Below, one piece after another: positions 57,146 through 64,000 of a stretch of DNA of 64,000 nucleotides (the first letter of the stretch is position 1; every line of letters starts with the position of its first letter). This stretch comes from Kordia zhangzhouensis (GTDB lineage: Bacteria > Bacteroidota > Bacteroidia > Flavobacteriales > Flavobacteriaceae). The notes under the pieces were generated by a model, which was not told the origin of the DNA, did no database searches, and was given only the letters and a program-made list of their open reading frames with translations. The position numbers were made by a program, and so were the translations under genes. Location of the stretch: contig NZ_LBMH01000005.1 in assembly GCF_001005305.1 (NCBI RefSeq), positions 310,001 through 374,000 on the forward strand. Direction: 5' to 3'.

Positions 57146-57313
57146 TTATTCCCAACACCAAGATGCGTCTTGTTGTGTATAACAATTGATGATATCTGAA
57201 GCTTCAATAGGTCTTGCTGGCGGTTCAACAGTATTTTTTCCTCCTATTAGTTTTGCAAAATTTGAGATTGATTTTTTGTTCAATTTCAAATTTTTTAAAT
57301 GTTGTTTTTTCAT
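57146..57313 (-). CDS. GG-leader RiPP-like precursor peptide (C)
   Basis: A 55-residue peptide from ATG 57313 to TAA 57146. Leader residues 1-25 (LKNLKLNKKSISNFAKLIGG) are almost those of peptide B. The 30-residue core is short, with only two cysteines but two tryptophans at the end (SWCWE) and a Pro-rich PPARP stretch, unlike the Cys-rich peptides A and B. It therefore may be modified differently. An inverted repeat lies about 50 bases upstream. No maturation gene is adjacent apart from the convergent Asp/Asn-hydroxylase-type oxygenase. Function unknown. Confidence 0.72.
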   Translation of the reverse strand: MKKQHLKNLKLNKKSISNFAKLIGGKNTVEPPARPIEASDIINCYTQQDASWCWE

Positions 57314-57362
57314 GTGTTAATGTTTTAAATGAACAGGTAAATTAGAAAAATTTACAGCAACA

Positions 57363-57385
57363 AAAGTACGGTTAAACCATACTTT
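57363..57385 (-). promoter_or_regulatory. Imperfect palindrome upstream of peptide C
   Basis: aaagtacggtt/aaccatacttt (57363-57373, 57375-57385, one mismatch) lies about 50 bases before the peptide start on the minus strand. Candidate operator. Confidence 0.4.
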
Positions 57386-57408
57386 ACAATAAAACTTAAT
57401 TAAACAAC

Positions 57409-57436
57409 AAAAGGCTTGCATAATTGCAAACCTTTT
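57409..57436 (-). terminator. Terminator after sbtA
   Basis: Stem aaaagg-c-ttgca/tgcaa-a-cctttt with one mismatch (57409-57436), 30 bases past the sbtA stop on the minus strand, followed by a T-rich tract. Confidence 0.75.
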
Positions 57437-57465
57437 GAATACACCTATGAAAACGCATGTGATTT

Positions 57466-58428
57466 CTACGAATATTGTATAAACCACATGTATATTGGCA
57501 TTCCTAGTGTTATATTAAATGGAAAAGTAATTGCTAATGCCATCGGCAAGTACAAACTTGGGTTTGCTTTTGGAGCTGCAATTCGCATGGCTGCGGGAAC
57601 AGCAATATACGAGGCACTTGCTGCTAGAATTGACAGTAATAACCGATCGCCATCACTGTTTAATACATGGGAAGATAAGTACGCCACTGTAATTCCGTTG
57701 GCAAGAGGAATAAAGATTGCAAAAAGCAGAGCAAACCATCCTTTCTTGATTAATGCTCCGATTTTTTTCCCGCTTGTAATTCCCATATCTAATAGAAAAA
57801 CAGCTAGAAAACCTTTAAAAATATCAGTTGTGAAAGGCTTAATTCCTTCTGCTTGAGCATCACTTGCCATAAAACCTATTAGCAAACTTCCTAAAATTAA
57901 AACTACACTTCCATTGGTGACTGCATGTTTCACTAAGCTCAACATTTCCTTATGCGACTTTTTACCATTAGAGTGAATTCGCATTAGTAGAACTCCAACA
58001 ATTATGGAAGGAGCTTCCATCAATGCCATTACAGCAACCATGTGACCTCCAAATTCTATATTTTTCATTTCTAAAAAACTAATTGCAGTCACAAAAGTCA
58101 CAGCACTTACCGAACCATATGCCGCGGCAATAGCACCCGCATTTTCAACGGTAAATTTGAGTCGTAAAATATAGTATGTATATACAGGTACAACAATTGC
58201 CAATGTAATTCCTGTAATTAAAGACCAACCTATATCTGCCGTATAGCTACTATGAGCAAGCTCTTGCCCGCCTTTAAAACCAATAGCGAGCAAGAGATAC
58301 AGTGAAATAAATTTAGAGGAATTTTTAGGAATTTCGAGATCGCTCTTTATTTGTGAGGCAAGGATTCCTAAAGCGAAGAATAATAACGCTGGATTCGTTA
58401 AATTATCAAATACTAAATGTAAATCCAT
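57466..58428 (-). CDS. Sodium-dependent bicarbonate transport family permease (SbtA-like)
   Basis: A 320-residue membrane protein with about ten helices, matching the SbtA family. Seen are LFFALGILASQIKSDLEIPK at the first loop, LYLLLAIGFKGGQELAHS, AYGSVSAVTFVTAISFLE and the conserved ASYIAVPAAMRIAAPKANPS. In cyanobacteria SbtA imports bicarbonate with sodium. A role in anaplerotic carbon supply is inferred here, as no carboxysome gene is present. No PII-like SbtB neighbour is recognised; two small genes upstream precede it on the same strand and a LysR gene is divergent. Confidence 0.88.
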   Translation of the reverse strand: MDLHLVFDNLTNPALLFFALGILASQIKSDLEIPKNSSKFISLYLLLAIGFKGGQELAHSSYTADIGWSLITGITLAIVVPVYTYYILRLKFTVENAGAIAAAYGSVSAVTFVTAISFLEMKNIEFGGHMVAVMALMEAPSIIVGVLLMRIHSNGKKSHKEMLSLVKHAVTNGSVVLILGSLLIGFMASDAQAEGIKPFTTDIFKGFLAVFLLDMGITSGKKIGALIKKGWFALLFAIFIPLANGITVAYLSSHVLNSDGDRLLLSILAASASYIAVPAAMRIAAPKANPSLYLPMALAITFPFNITLGMPIYMWFIQYS

Positions 58429-58456
58429 TATTGGTTTTTAAAATGCTTATCATTTG

Positions 58457-58747
58457 TTAGTCTAGAATTTCAATCTCTAGAATGCCATTGATTCTAATTT
58501 GTTTTCCTTCTTTTTTTGCTGACTGATACACTTTTTTAAAACTTTCTTTTTCTCGCATTAATTGCCCTAATCGGCTATCATCAAAGTCTGTATTACTTTT
58601 TTCATTTCCTTCACAAATGGACAAACGGTGAATTTTATGAAAATTTATTTTTTCATCTAAAAGTGAGTTAATTACTTGCTTAGCTTCTACTGCTGTAAAC
58701 GTTCCGTTTACCAAGCTTACTTTGTGTGTTACTTCTGTAGTTGTCAT
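58457..58747 (-). CDS. Small conserved protein of unknown function beside sbtA
   Basis: A 96-residue cytoplasmic protein. It starts MTTTEVTHKVSLVNGTFTA, has an N-terminal helix (EAKQVINSLLDEKINFHKIH) and a C-terminal KQIRINGILEIEIL strand after a Lys-rich helix. I do not recognise a catalytic motif. It lies 28 bases before sbtA and 14 bases after the next small gene, so the three form one operon and it may regulate or assist the permease. ATG 58747 chosen; the upstream extension overlaps the previous gene. Confidence 0.65.
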   Translation of the reverse strand: MTTTEVTHKVSLVNGTFTAVEAKQVINSLLDEKINFHKIHRLSICEGNEKSNTDFDDSRLGQLMREKESFKKVYQSAKKEGKQIRINGILEIEILD

Positions 58748-58761
58748 AATGTTTGTTATTG

Positions 58762-59031
58762 TTACTGTTTTTGTATTAATGCTATAATTGAAATGAATAT
58801 TAAAATCATTCCTACTTTTAAAAGTGTCCAAAATTGCTCTGAATTGGATTGATAGCTTATAAATATTGTACTACCATAAGCAACTAGTAGTAATGCTACT
58901 GCAACATATCTTATCCATTTAAAAAGCCATTTTTTATGAATTTTGATTGAAAAAAAAGTAGTATTGTTATAAATACGAATCGGTGTTATTTTTGATTCTA
59001 ACGAACTGCTAAGTGTAACTGTTTTTCCCAT
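58762..59031 (-). CDS. Small two-helix membrane protein at the head of the sbtA operon
   Basis: An 89-residue protein with a Lys-rich N-terminal part (SIKIHKKWLFKWIRY) and two hydrophobic helices (VAVALLLVAYGSTIFIS and LLKVGMILIFISIIALI). I do not recognise the family. ATG 59031 chosen rather than 59052 because of the divergent promoter. First gene of the sbtA operon, 84 bases from the divergent LysR gene. Could be a permease subunit. Confidence 0.6.
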   Translation of the reverse strand: MGKTVTLSSSLESKITPIRIYNNTTFFSIKIHKKWLFKWIRYVAVALLLVAYGSTIFISYQSNSEQFWTLLKVGMILIFISIIALIQKQ

Positions 59032-59062
59032 TACTTCTTTTTTACGATGCAAAGATTATATT

Positions 59063-59076
59063 TTATATTCATATAA
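59063..59076. promoter_or_regulatory. Candidate LysR-type operator in divergent promoter
   Basis: Perfect palindrome ttatat-tc-atataa lies midway between the LysR gene and the sbtA operon. LysR regulators bind such AT-rich dyads in divergent promoters, so it may be the operator; sequence alone is not decisive in AT-rich DNA. Confidence 0.35.
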
Positions 59077-59115
59077 TTTTATTTATATTTATTATGAAAA
59101 ACATAAGTAATATTT

Positions 59116-60036
59116 ATGAATTATACATTGCATCAACTCAAAGTTTTCGTAGAAATTGTTCGACAAGAAAGTATTACCAAAGCATCAGAAACCTTGTTCT
59201 TAACACAACCGGCTGTTTCTATTCAATTAAAAAAGTTTCAAGATCAATTTCCTCTTCCTCTTACGGAAGTCATCGGTAGAAAATTATACATCACCAACTT
59301 CGGGAAAGAAATTGCGATTACAGCGCAAAAAATTTTAGATGAAGTCTCAGCGATTGATCATAAAACAAAGCAATATCAAGGAAAACTAGCGGGTAAATTA
59401 ACCGTAAGTTCTGTATCTACAGGAAAATATGTTATGCCCTATTATTTATCTGGTTTTGTGAATCAACATACTGGAATTGATTTTACTATTGATGTGACCA
59501 ATAAACAAAAAGTAGTAAAAGATTTGGAAGAAAATAAAGTAGATTTTGCTTTGGTTTCTGTATTGCCCAATAATCTGTCCTTAGAAACATTGCCTTTGTT
59601 AAAAAATAGTTTGTATTTGGTTGGCGGGAAAGAGCGAGAAGCCAATCGAAAAGGGAAAGTTTCGGCTATTTTCCAACAACAACCTTTATTATATAGAGAA
59701 AAAGGTTCGGCTACCCGAAATGCTATGGAAGCTTTTATTGATGGAAAAAATGTTTCTGTTCAAAAAAAAATTGAGCTTACTTCAAATGAAGCTCTTAAGC
59801 AAGCTGTCATTGCAGGCTTAGGATATTCTATCATGCCTATTTTAGGTATAAAAAATGCTGTGGATAAAGGTGATATTAAGATTATTGAACACAAAGGACT
59901 TCCCATTCATACGCAGTGGAATATTGTTTGGCTCAAAAACAAGTCACTATCTCCCGTAGCCAAAGCTTTTATCGACTATTTACATGCAGAAAAACACAGT
60001 ATTAAAACTAAATATTTTGATTGGGTTGAAGAGTAA
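59116..60036 (+). CDS. LysR-family transcriptional regulator
   Basis: A 306-residue regulator with the N-terminal winged helix (LHQLKVFVEIVRQESITKAS, LFLTQPAVSIQLKKFQDQF) and a periplasmic-binding-protein-like effector domain (LTVSSVSTGKYVMPYYLSGF, GLGYSIMPILGIKNAV). It resembles CysB/CbbR/CmpR-type regulators. The divergent arrangement suggests it controls the sbtA operon, perhaps sensing carbon or related metabolites; the effector is unknown. Confidence 0.88.
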   Translation: MNYTLHQLKVFVEIVRQESITKASETLFLTQPAVSIQLKKFQDQFPLPLTEVIGRKLYITNFGKEIAITAQKILDEVSAIDHKTKQYQGKLAGKLTVSSVSTGKYVMPYYLSGFVNQHTGIDFTIDVTNKQKVVKDLEENKVDFALVSVLPNNLSLETLPLLKNSLYLVGGKEREANRKGKVSAIFQQQPLLYREKGSATRNAMEAFIDGKNVSVQKKIELTSNEALKQAVIAGLGYSIMPILGIKNAVDKGDIKIIEHKGLPIHTQWNIVWLKNKSLSPVAKAFIDYLHAEKHSIKTKYFDWVEE

Positions 60037-60151
60037 TTAATGATACTATTTTATAAAGACGACCCAATTAAAAAAGCTACTTATTAGATTTTGTTTCTAA
60101 AGAAAAGGAAATGTTAGTTGATGCAGTGAAATATTAGATACACAATTCTAA

Positions 60152-60793
60152 TTACTCTGCATACCCATTTTTAAGAGCATATACTGCTAGTCCGACTCTC
60201 GATTTCAATTCTAGTTTTTCAAAAAGACTATCGCGGTAGTTTTCTATCGTTCGAGGGCTACAAAACATGCATTCTGCAATTTCCTTGTATGTCATTTCTG
60301 AAACTGTGTATGTTAAAAATTCAATCTCTCGTTCAGAAAGATTTATTTTTAAGTTGGCATTAATTGTATCTTCACTAATGGATGTAAGTATTTTACTCGA
60401 TGCCCAATCAGGAAAGAAATATCCTTTCTCTACAAGCATTTCTAACCCTTTTTCTAACTCTAAAGGTTGTATATTTTTAAGCATATACCCTTTTGCTCCA
60501 TTTTTAATCATATTGATTAAACTTTGTTCATCACTTTGCATACTCAATGCCATAATGAGTACTTCTGGATATGTTGTTTTTAACCACTTAGCAGTTTCAA
60601 AACCATCCATCACTGGCATACTAATATCAAGCAGTACGATATTTGGCACAGGTTTGGACTTCAGCTTTTCTTGAAAATCTTTTCCATTTTCACAAATGAG
60701 TACTACTTCAAATTGCTCAAAATTTGCAATAATACTTTTTAAAGCATTTGCGATTAAAACATGATCGTCAACAACAGCTATGGTATATTTCAT
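60152..60793 (-). CDS. NarL/FixJ-type response regulator
   Basis: A 213-residue response regulator. The receiver has VVDDHVLIANALKS, phospho-Asp in VLLDISMPVMDGFE near residue 55, and KNGAKGYMLK with the conserved lysine. The C-terminal LuxR-type helix-turn-helix is LSEREIEFLTYTVSEMTYKE plus CSPRTIENYRDSLF. It overlaps the upstream histidine kinase by four bases (ATGA), so the two form a pair. Target genes unknown. Confidence 0.93.
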   Translation of the reverse strand: MKYTIAVVDDHVLIANALKSIIANFEQFEVVLICENGKDFQEKLKSKPVPNIVLLDISMPVMDGFETAKWLKTTYPEVLIMALSMQSDEQSLINMIKNGAKGYMLKNIQPLELEKGLEMLVEKGYFFPDWASSKILTSISEDTINANLKINLSEREIEFLTYTVSEMTYKEIAECMFCSPRTIENYRDSLFEKLELKSRVGLAVYALKNGYAE

Positions 60794-61566
60794 TTTGATG
60801 GAATTTTTACATTTAGTGACGTGCCTTCGGAATTACTTTTTACGTCAAAAGTACCTTTTAGCATTTCTATTCTTTTTTTCATATTTCTAAGTCCAATTCC
60901 TTTAGATTGTATTGCCTTTGTATCAAAACCTTTCCCGTCATCTTTTAAAAATACTACTAAATCACTTTTTATTATTGATAATTCAATTATTACTTGTTCA
61001 CATTTTGCATGTTTTATACTATTTTGTAAAAACTCTTGTACGACACGCAGTAAGATACTTTTTGTTTGATATGTAAAATCATCTTGTTTTACATTATTCT
61101 TCAATACAATTTTAAATGGCTTTAAGTCATTAATCTTAGAGATTTCATTTTCTATCAATTCAAATATAGTACTCTGTTCAATTACGTCATCTGTAAGCGA
61201 CTTAGAAAGACGCCGTAGGTCATTTAAAGATTCATTAATGATTTCGTTAATTGTATTGATATTTTCTTCAATATTTGGCGCTTTATTTTCATAATTTAGC
61301 TGTTGTAAATACAAACTAGATAAGGTTAGTTTTTGCCCTACATTATCATGGATTTCTCGTCCAATATGCTTCATTGTTTCTTTTTGAATTTCTGCTTGCA
61401 TTTGTAATAGTTCCTGCTTATGTAAAAGATCTATCATTTTCAATTCTTCTTCATGAATTTTCTTCTTGATGTGGTATTGACGAACAAAAACAATAATACC
61501 ACCAATAAAAGCGACAAAGAAAATATTGAATAAAATTAATGATGCTATGACTGTGCTTTCCCCCAT
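60790..61566 (-). CDS. Sensor histidine kinase, NarX-type (HisKA_3)
   Basis: A 258-residue kinase. One N-terminal transmembrane helix (SLILFNIFFVAFIGGIIVFV) is followed by a coiled linker, the HisKA_3 box in HIGREIHDNVGQKLTLSSLY with the phospho-His, and the HATPase domain: VQEFLQNSIKHAK (N box), LKDDGKGFD (G1) and GIGLRNMKKRIEMLKG (G2). It lacks a large sensor domain, so sensing is probably by the multi-TM protein encoded just upstream, which overlaps by 22 bases. It forms a two-component system with the RR. Confidence 0.92.
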   Translation of the reverse strand: MGESTVIASLILFNIFFVAFIGGIIVFVRQYHIKKKIHEEELKMIDLLHKQELLQMQAEIQKETMKHIGREIHDNVGQKLTLSSLYLQQLNYENKAPNIEENINTINEIINESLNDLRRLSKSLTDDVIEQSTIFELIENEISKINDLKPFKIVLKNNVKQDDFTYQTKSILLRVVQEFLQNSIKHAKCEQVIIELSIIKSDLVVFLKDDGKGFDTKAIQSKGIGLRNMKKRIEMLKGTFDVKSNSEGTSLNVKIPSK

Positions 61567-62192
61567 ATAAACGATGCTGTAAATAATACATACATAATAC
61601 AGTTAGATACATAAAAGTAAGTGTAATAGATACTCCAAACTTCGTAATGATTTTTATAAAGTTCAATACTAAAAACATGATACGGATAACTACCAACATA
61701 AAAAATTATTAAACCGAGATTGATATAAAACATTTTGTTCTCTTTAAAATTTAAAATGTCATCCGTTTTAATTTGTTTTATAAACTCTAAAATGAGTAGT
61801 AATATCAAAATAAGAGAGCCGTAATTCATTATTAATGAGGAGACTTCCATTTTCGGTTTAACAGAAATTAAGGCCATTAATACCATTATAAATGTAGATG
61901 TTGCCAGAAGAAATATTTTGCTATTGTGAAGAGACTTAACCGCATATAACCAATAGAAAAAGATAAACTCTAACGGAAGTATAAAAAAAATATAACAGCT
62001 TTGTCTATAACTCCTATGAATAAGAGTTGTTTTTGTTAGAAAAAATTCCAGTAAAAAAATGACAATCAAGTATATAGAAAACCACTTCCAATAACTATTT
62101 TTAAGTTCACGCAGATATAGTAACCCTACAAATGCAGCTATAAATTGAGTTATTAGAAGTGTATTTTTTAAGAAAGCATATAGTTCTTCCAT
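61545..62192 (-). CDS. Multi-TM protein, possible sensor for the kinase
   Basis: A 215-residue integral membrane protein with about six or seven helices, for example LLITQFIAAFVGLLYLRE, IFFILPLEFIFFYWLYAV and FYINLGLIIFYVGSYPYHVF. No enzymatic motif. It overlaps the histidine kinase by 22 bases, so coupling is strong. A sensory role for the adjacent kinase is an inference; the family is common beside such kinases in flavobacteria. Confidence 0.75.
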   Translation of the reverse strand: MEELYAFLKNTLLITQFIAAFVGLLYLRELKNSYWKWFSIYLIVIFLLEFFLTKTTLIHRSYRQSCYIFFILPLEFIFFYWLYAVKSLHNSKIFLLATSTFIMVLMALISVKPKMEVSSLIMNYGSLILILLLILEFIKQIKTDDILNFKENKMFYINLGLIIFYVGSYPYHVFSIELYKNHYEVWSIYYTYFYVSNCIMYVLFTASFIWGKAQS

Positions 62193-62194
62193 TT

Positions 62195-62902
62195 TTAATT
62201 TTTGAAAGCTAATTTTCTACTATTATGTGGCGGATAAAGACCTCCATGATTGATTGCTTCTAAGTTGTCAATAGAAGTCCCTGTAAGCGCCATTACTTCT
62301 GATTCTGCGAAGACACTTTGGTCAATTTCTTGAGTTCCTAAAAGCTCTTGTGGCCTTCTATACTTATTCAACCCATTTTCGTATGTATCAGGAAAATAAG
62401 GGTGAAAATCTACAACTTCTCCTTGTTCATTTTCTCGTATCGGAACAATCACCAATGTATGTTTATCTTCGTAGTTTTGAGTTATAGGACTCTCTAGTAA
62501 ATCTCCCAATTCTTCATATAAACCTTGTCCCCAAGTACTTTTTTTAGGATAAGCAGCATAGTAGAATCGCAGTCCTAATTTCTCTTTTTCTAAATTTTTA
62601 GAATGAATTTTCACTCCTTGCTTTATATGGTAAAGAAACTTTTGCACCTTATCTAAATCTAAAATAATTGACTCAGAGTCAATATGCTGAACAGTCTTAA
62701 TTGCATTTAATTGATAATTTTCATAAATAGAAATCATATCTCCTATTAATCCTGCTTTTAAAGTATCATACGGATATTGACTATAATCGCTACAAAAGGC
62801 TTTTGAATCATCAATGAGTTGCCTTTGTTCTTTAGTTAATGTATACACTAATGCTCCAAAGAGTAAAACTATAATGACGCTTAATATCATGATTGTTTCC
62901 AT
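62195..62902 (-). CDS. Single-pass protein of unknown function, first gene of the kinase operon
   Basis: A 235-residue protein with an N-terminal anchor (IMILSVIIVLLFGALVYTLT) and a soluble domain of unknown family. It contains LDLDKVQKFLYHIKQGVKIH, FYYAAYPKKSTWGQGLYEEL and a C-terminal NHGGLYPPHNSRKL. It is two bases before the multi-TM gene, so the four-gene minus-strand unit runs from it to the response regulator. It may be an accessory or signal-input component; no homologous enzyme is recognised. Confidence 0.7.
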   Translation of the reverse strand: METIMILSVIIVLLFGALVYTLTKEQRQLIDDSKAFCSDYSQYPYDTLKAGLIGDMISIYENYQLNAIKTVQHIDSESIILDLDKVQKFLYHIKQGVKIHSKNLEKEKLGLRFYYAAYPKKSTWGQGLYEELGDLLESPITQNYEDKHTLVIVPIRENEQGEVVDFHPYFPDTYENGLNKYRRPQELLGTQEIDQSVFAESEVMALTGTSIDNLEAINHGGLYPPHNSRKLAFKN

Positions 62903-63154
62903 AATTCTATTTTTTTTAAGTTACTAAATATTTTTGTAATTCACTGACAAAGAAACAACTAGAATTATTCATTTTATTAAGTAGGAAACCCCAATCTTAT
63001 AGGGTTAAATAACCTAAAAAAAATCGTTAGTTCCCCATATATATTTCCGCTAAATGCGCATCATTTGAGGCTTTACCTCTCAATAAATTTGTTACTGTAC
63101 ACAGGGAAACCGAAAACTGTAATTAGAGTAGGTATTTCATTAATCTTTTTAATT
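62903..63154. other. Divergent promoter region between the kinase operon and the terminal gene
   Basis: 252 bases without a gene. I see no strong hairpin with a U run or recognisable operator here; it must contain two outward promoters, but no clear TAnnTTTG box stands out. Confidence 0.5.
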
Positions 63155-64000
63155 ATGTCACACAAAGAGAAAATATGCAACACTGCATTGACAAGTCACG
63201 TAGAGTTTTGTCACGAACAACATAGTTATACGCCATTAGTCGTTTCAAAACATTTATGGGAAAAACTTCCTGAAAAAACAGGGATAAAAAATTTAATCAA
63301 AGAGGAATTGGATCAAAAAATAATTGATCGGCAAAATGTTCTTAAAGAAACCTCTCGAAAGGTTGAAATGGAACTTAAAGAAACTATAGACAATGCGCTA
63401 GACAAATCTTGTAAAAAAATAGACGCCTCTACTCAAAAAGGGTTAAATATATCTATGCAAGATTTTAAACATTCTACTTTTAGAGCTATTGATGAAGAGC
63501 TTGAACAAAAACTCAAACAGTCCTATAAAGAAGCTGTTCAAGAAATTATAAACGACTCAAAAGGAGTTTTGGACTTAAATAATCCTCAAAAAGCTATTGA
63601 ATTTAAAGAGAATGAAATTGCTAAAATGATTTCAGATGTTCCTGAAGAAAAAATGGTTTATCAACCTATTCCATTACACCAAACTTATGAATTGGAAGGG
63701 CTCGGATTGTTTTTTAAAGAATCTGTATGTTATAGACCAGAAGGATTTACATACGCTCCTTGCGGAAAAGAAGTGACCATTATGCCAGGAGAAGAAATTA
63801 AAGAAAGTAATGTACTCACAACTACAATTAAAGAAGAAGATTCAGAAAATACAACTATCACGCAAAGTATTACCTCAACAGATAAAGAAGAAGAAGTTAA
63901 TACGTTTACAGAATCGTATGAAAATACACTAGAAAAGGAAACAGATATCAAGTTGTCTAAAGAGTCTAGTTTTAAAATTAAAATTCCATTAAAAGTTGTG
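63155..64000 (+). CDS. Large protein of unknown function (partial, 3' end outside window)
   Basis: ATG 63155 opens a frame that continues to the window edge, 282 codons visible. There is no signal peptide. Residues 25-45 (YTPLVVSKHLWEKLPEKTG) are followed by a long charged, coiled-coil-like helix region (residues 45-150, ELDQKIIDRQNVLKETSRKV), a Cys-containing globular segment near 185-210 (GLFFKESVCYRPEGFTYAPC) and a Thr/Glu-rich stretch (ITSTDKEEEVNTFTESYENT). I do not recognise the family. Divergent from the kinase operon, which may control it. The product is probably long and cytoplasmic. Confidence 0.65.
   Translation, partial: MSHKEKICNTALTSHVEFCHEQHSYTPLVVSKHLWEKLPEKTGIKNLIKEELDQKIIDRQNVLKETSRKVEMELKETIDNALDKSCKKIDASTQKGLNISMQDFKHSTFRAIDEELEQKLKQSYKEAVQEIINDSKGVLDLNNPQKAIEFKENEIAKMISDVPEEKMVYQPIPLHQTYELEGLGLFFKESVCYRPEGFTYAPCGKEVTIMPGEEIKESNVLTTTIKEEDSENTTITQSITSTDKEEEVNTFTESYENTLEKETDIKLSKESSFKIKIPLKVV

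Overview
The window is an AT-rich bacterial chromosome segment with densely packed genes on both strands. It looks like a marine member of the Flavobacteriaceae, possibly close to Kordia. This is inferred from the gene content: a TonB-receptor/HTTM/imelysin/DUF4856 iron locus, a very long TamB-like protein beside tsaD, OMP_b-brl_3-type TonB receptors, an OmpA protein with VPA-type repeats, TAnnTTTG-like -7 boxes, and small GG-leader peptides typical of Bacteroidota. I saw no rRNA, tRNA, insertion sequence, prophage or CRISPR array. The genus is a guess; the family is fairly secure.

Layout. 0-15 kb is mostly housekeeping: a partial PaaI thioesterase, an alpha/beta hydrolase, recQ, dnaK, a first small Cys-rich GG-leader peptide (5538-5714), sdaA, panB with an RluA-type pseudouridine synthase, guaC, and a minus-strand central-carbon cluster of pfkA, gapA, a BadF-type sugar kinase and mgsA. 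15-26 kb holds tamB, divergent tsaD, rsmE, DUF1223, DUF4159, a cyclic-phosphate-processing receiver (cREC) protein, a TrmH methyltransferase, an AI-2E family permease and a THUMP-like methyltransferase. 26.2-27.0 kb is a 795-base stretch without a convincing gene but with several strong hairpins. 27-32 kb carries an arsR/DUF6428 pair, a GT2/LAB_N/GT39 operon of overlapping genes for polyprenyl-phosphate-linked glycosylation, and an SDR epimerase. 32-40 kb has a sigma factor overlapping a TPR membrane protein, then the iron locus on the minus strand.

40-45 kb contains an alpha-oxoamine synthase and, behind its own terminator, a cysteine-synthase-like enzyme. Together these two look like the first two steps of sulfonolipid (capnine) synthesis. 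An S9 oligopeptidase and ybaB follow. 45-57 kb has the second GG-leader peptide, the repeat-bearing OmpA protein, a YegP protein, threonine aldolase, a large zinc metalloprotease, prfB with its programmed +1 frameshift, arsC, a second TonB receptor, an Asp/Asn beta-hydroxylase-type oxygenase and, convergent with it, the third GG-leader peptide. 57-60 kb holds an SbtA-type bicarbonate permease with two small unknown proteins, divergent from a LysR regulator. 60-63 kb is a four-gene minus-strand operon of an unknown protein, a multi-TM protein, a histidine kinase and a LuxR-type response regulator. The window ends inside a large unknown protein.

The most interesting points are: three scattered RiPP-like precursors with related leaders and no local lanthionine machinery, each preceded by an inverted repeat; the hairpin-rich 26.2-27.0 kb gap that may encode one or two small RNAs; the putative sulfonolipid pair; a terminator placed immediately before the HTTM start inside the iron operon; and the unknown protein at the right edge.
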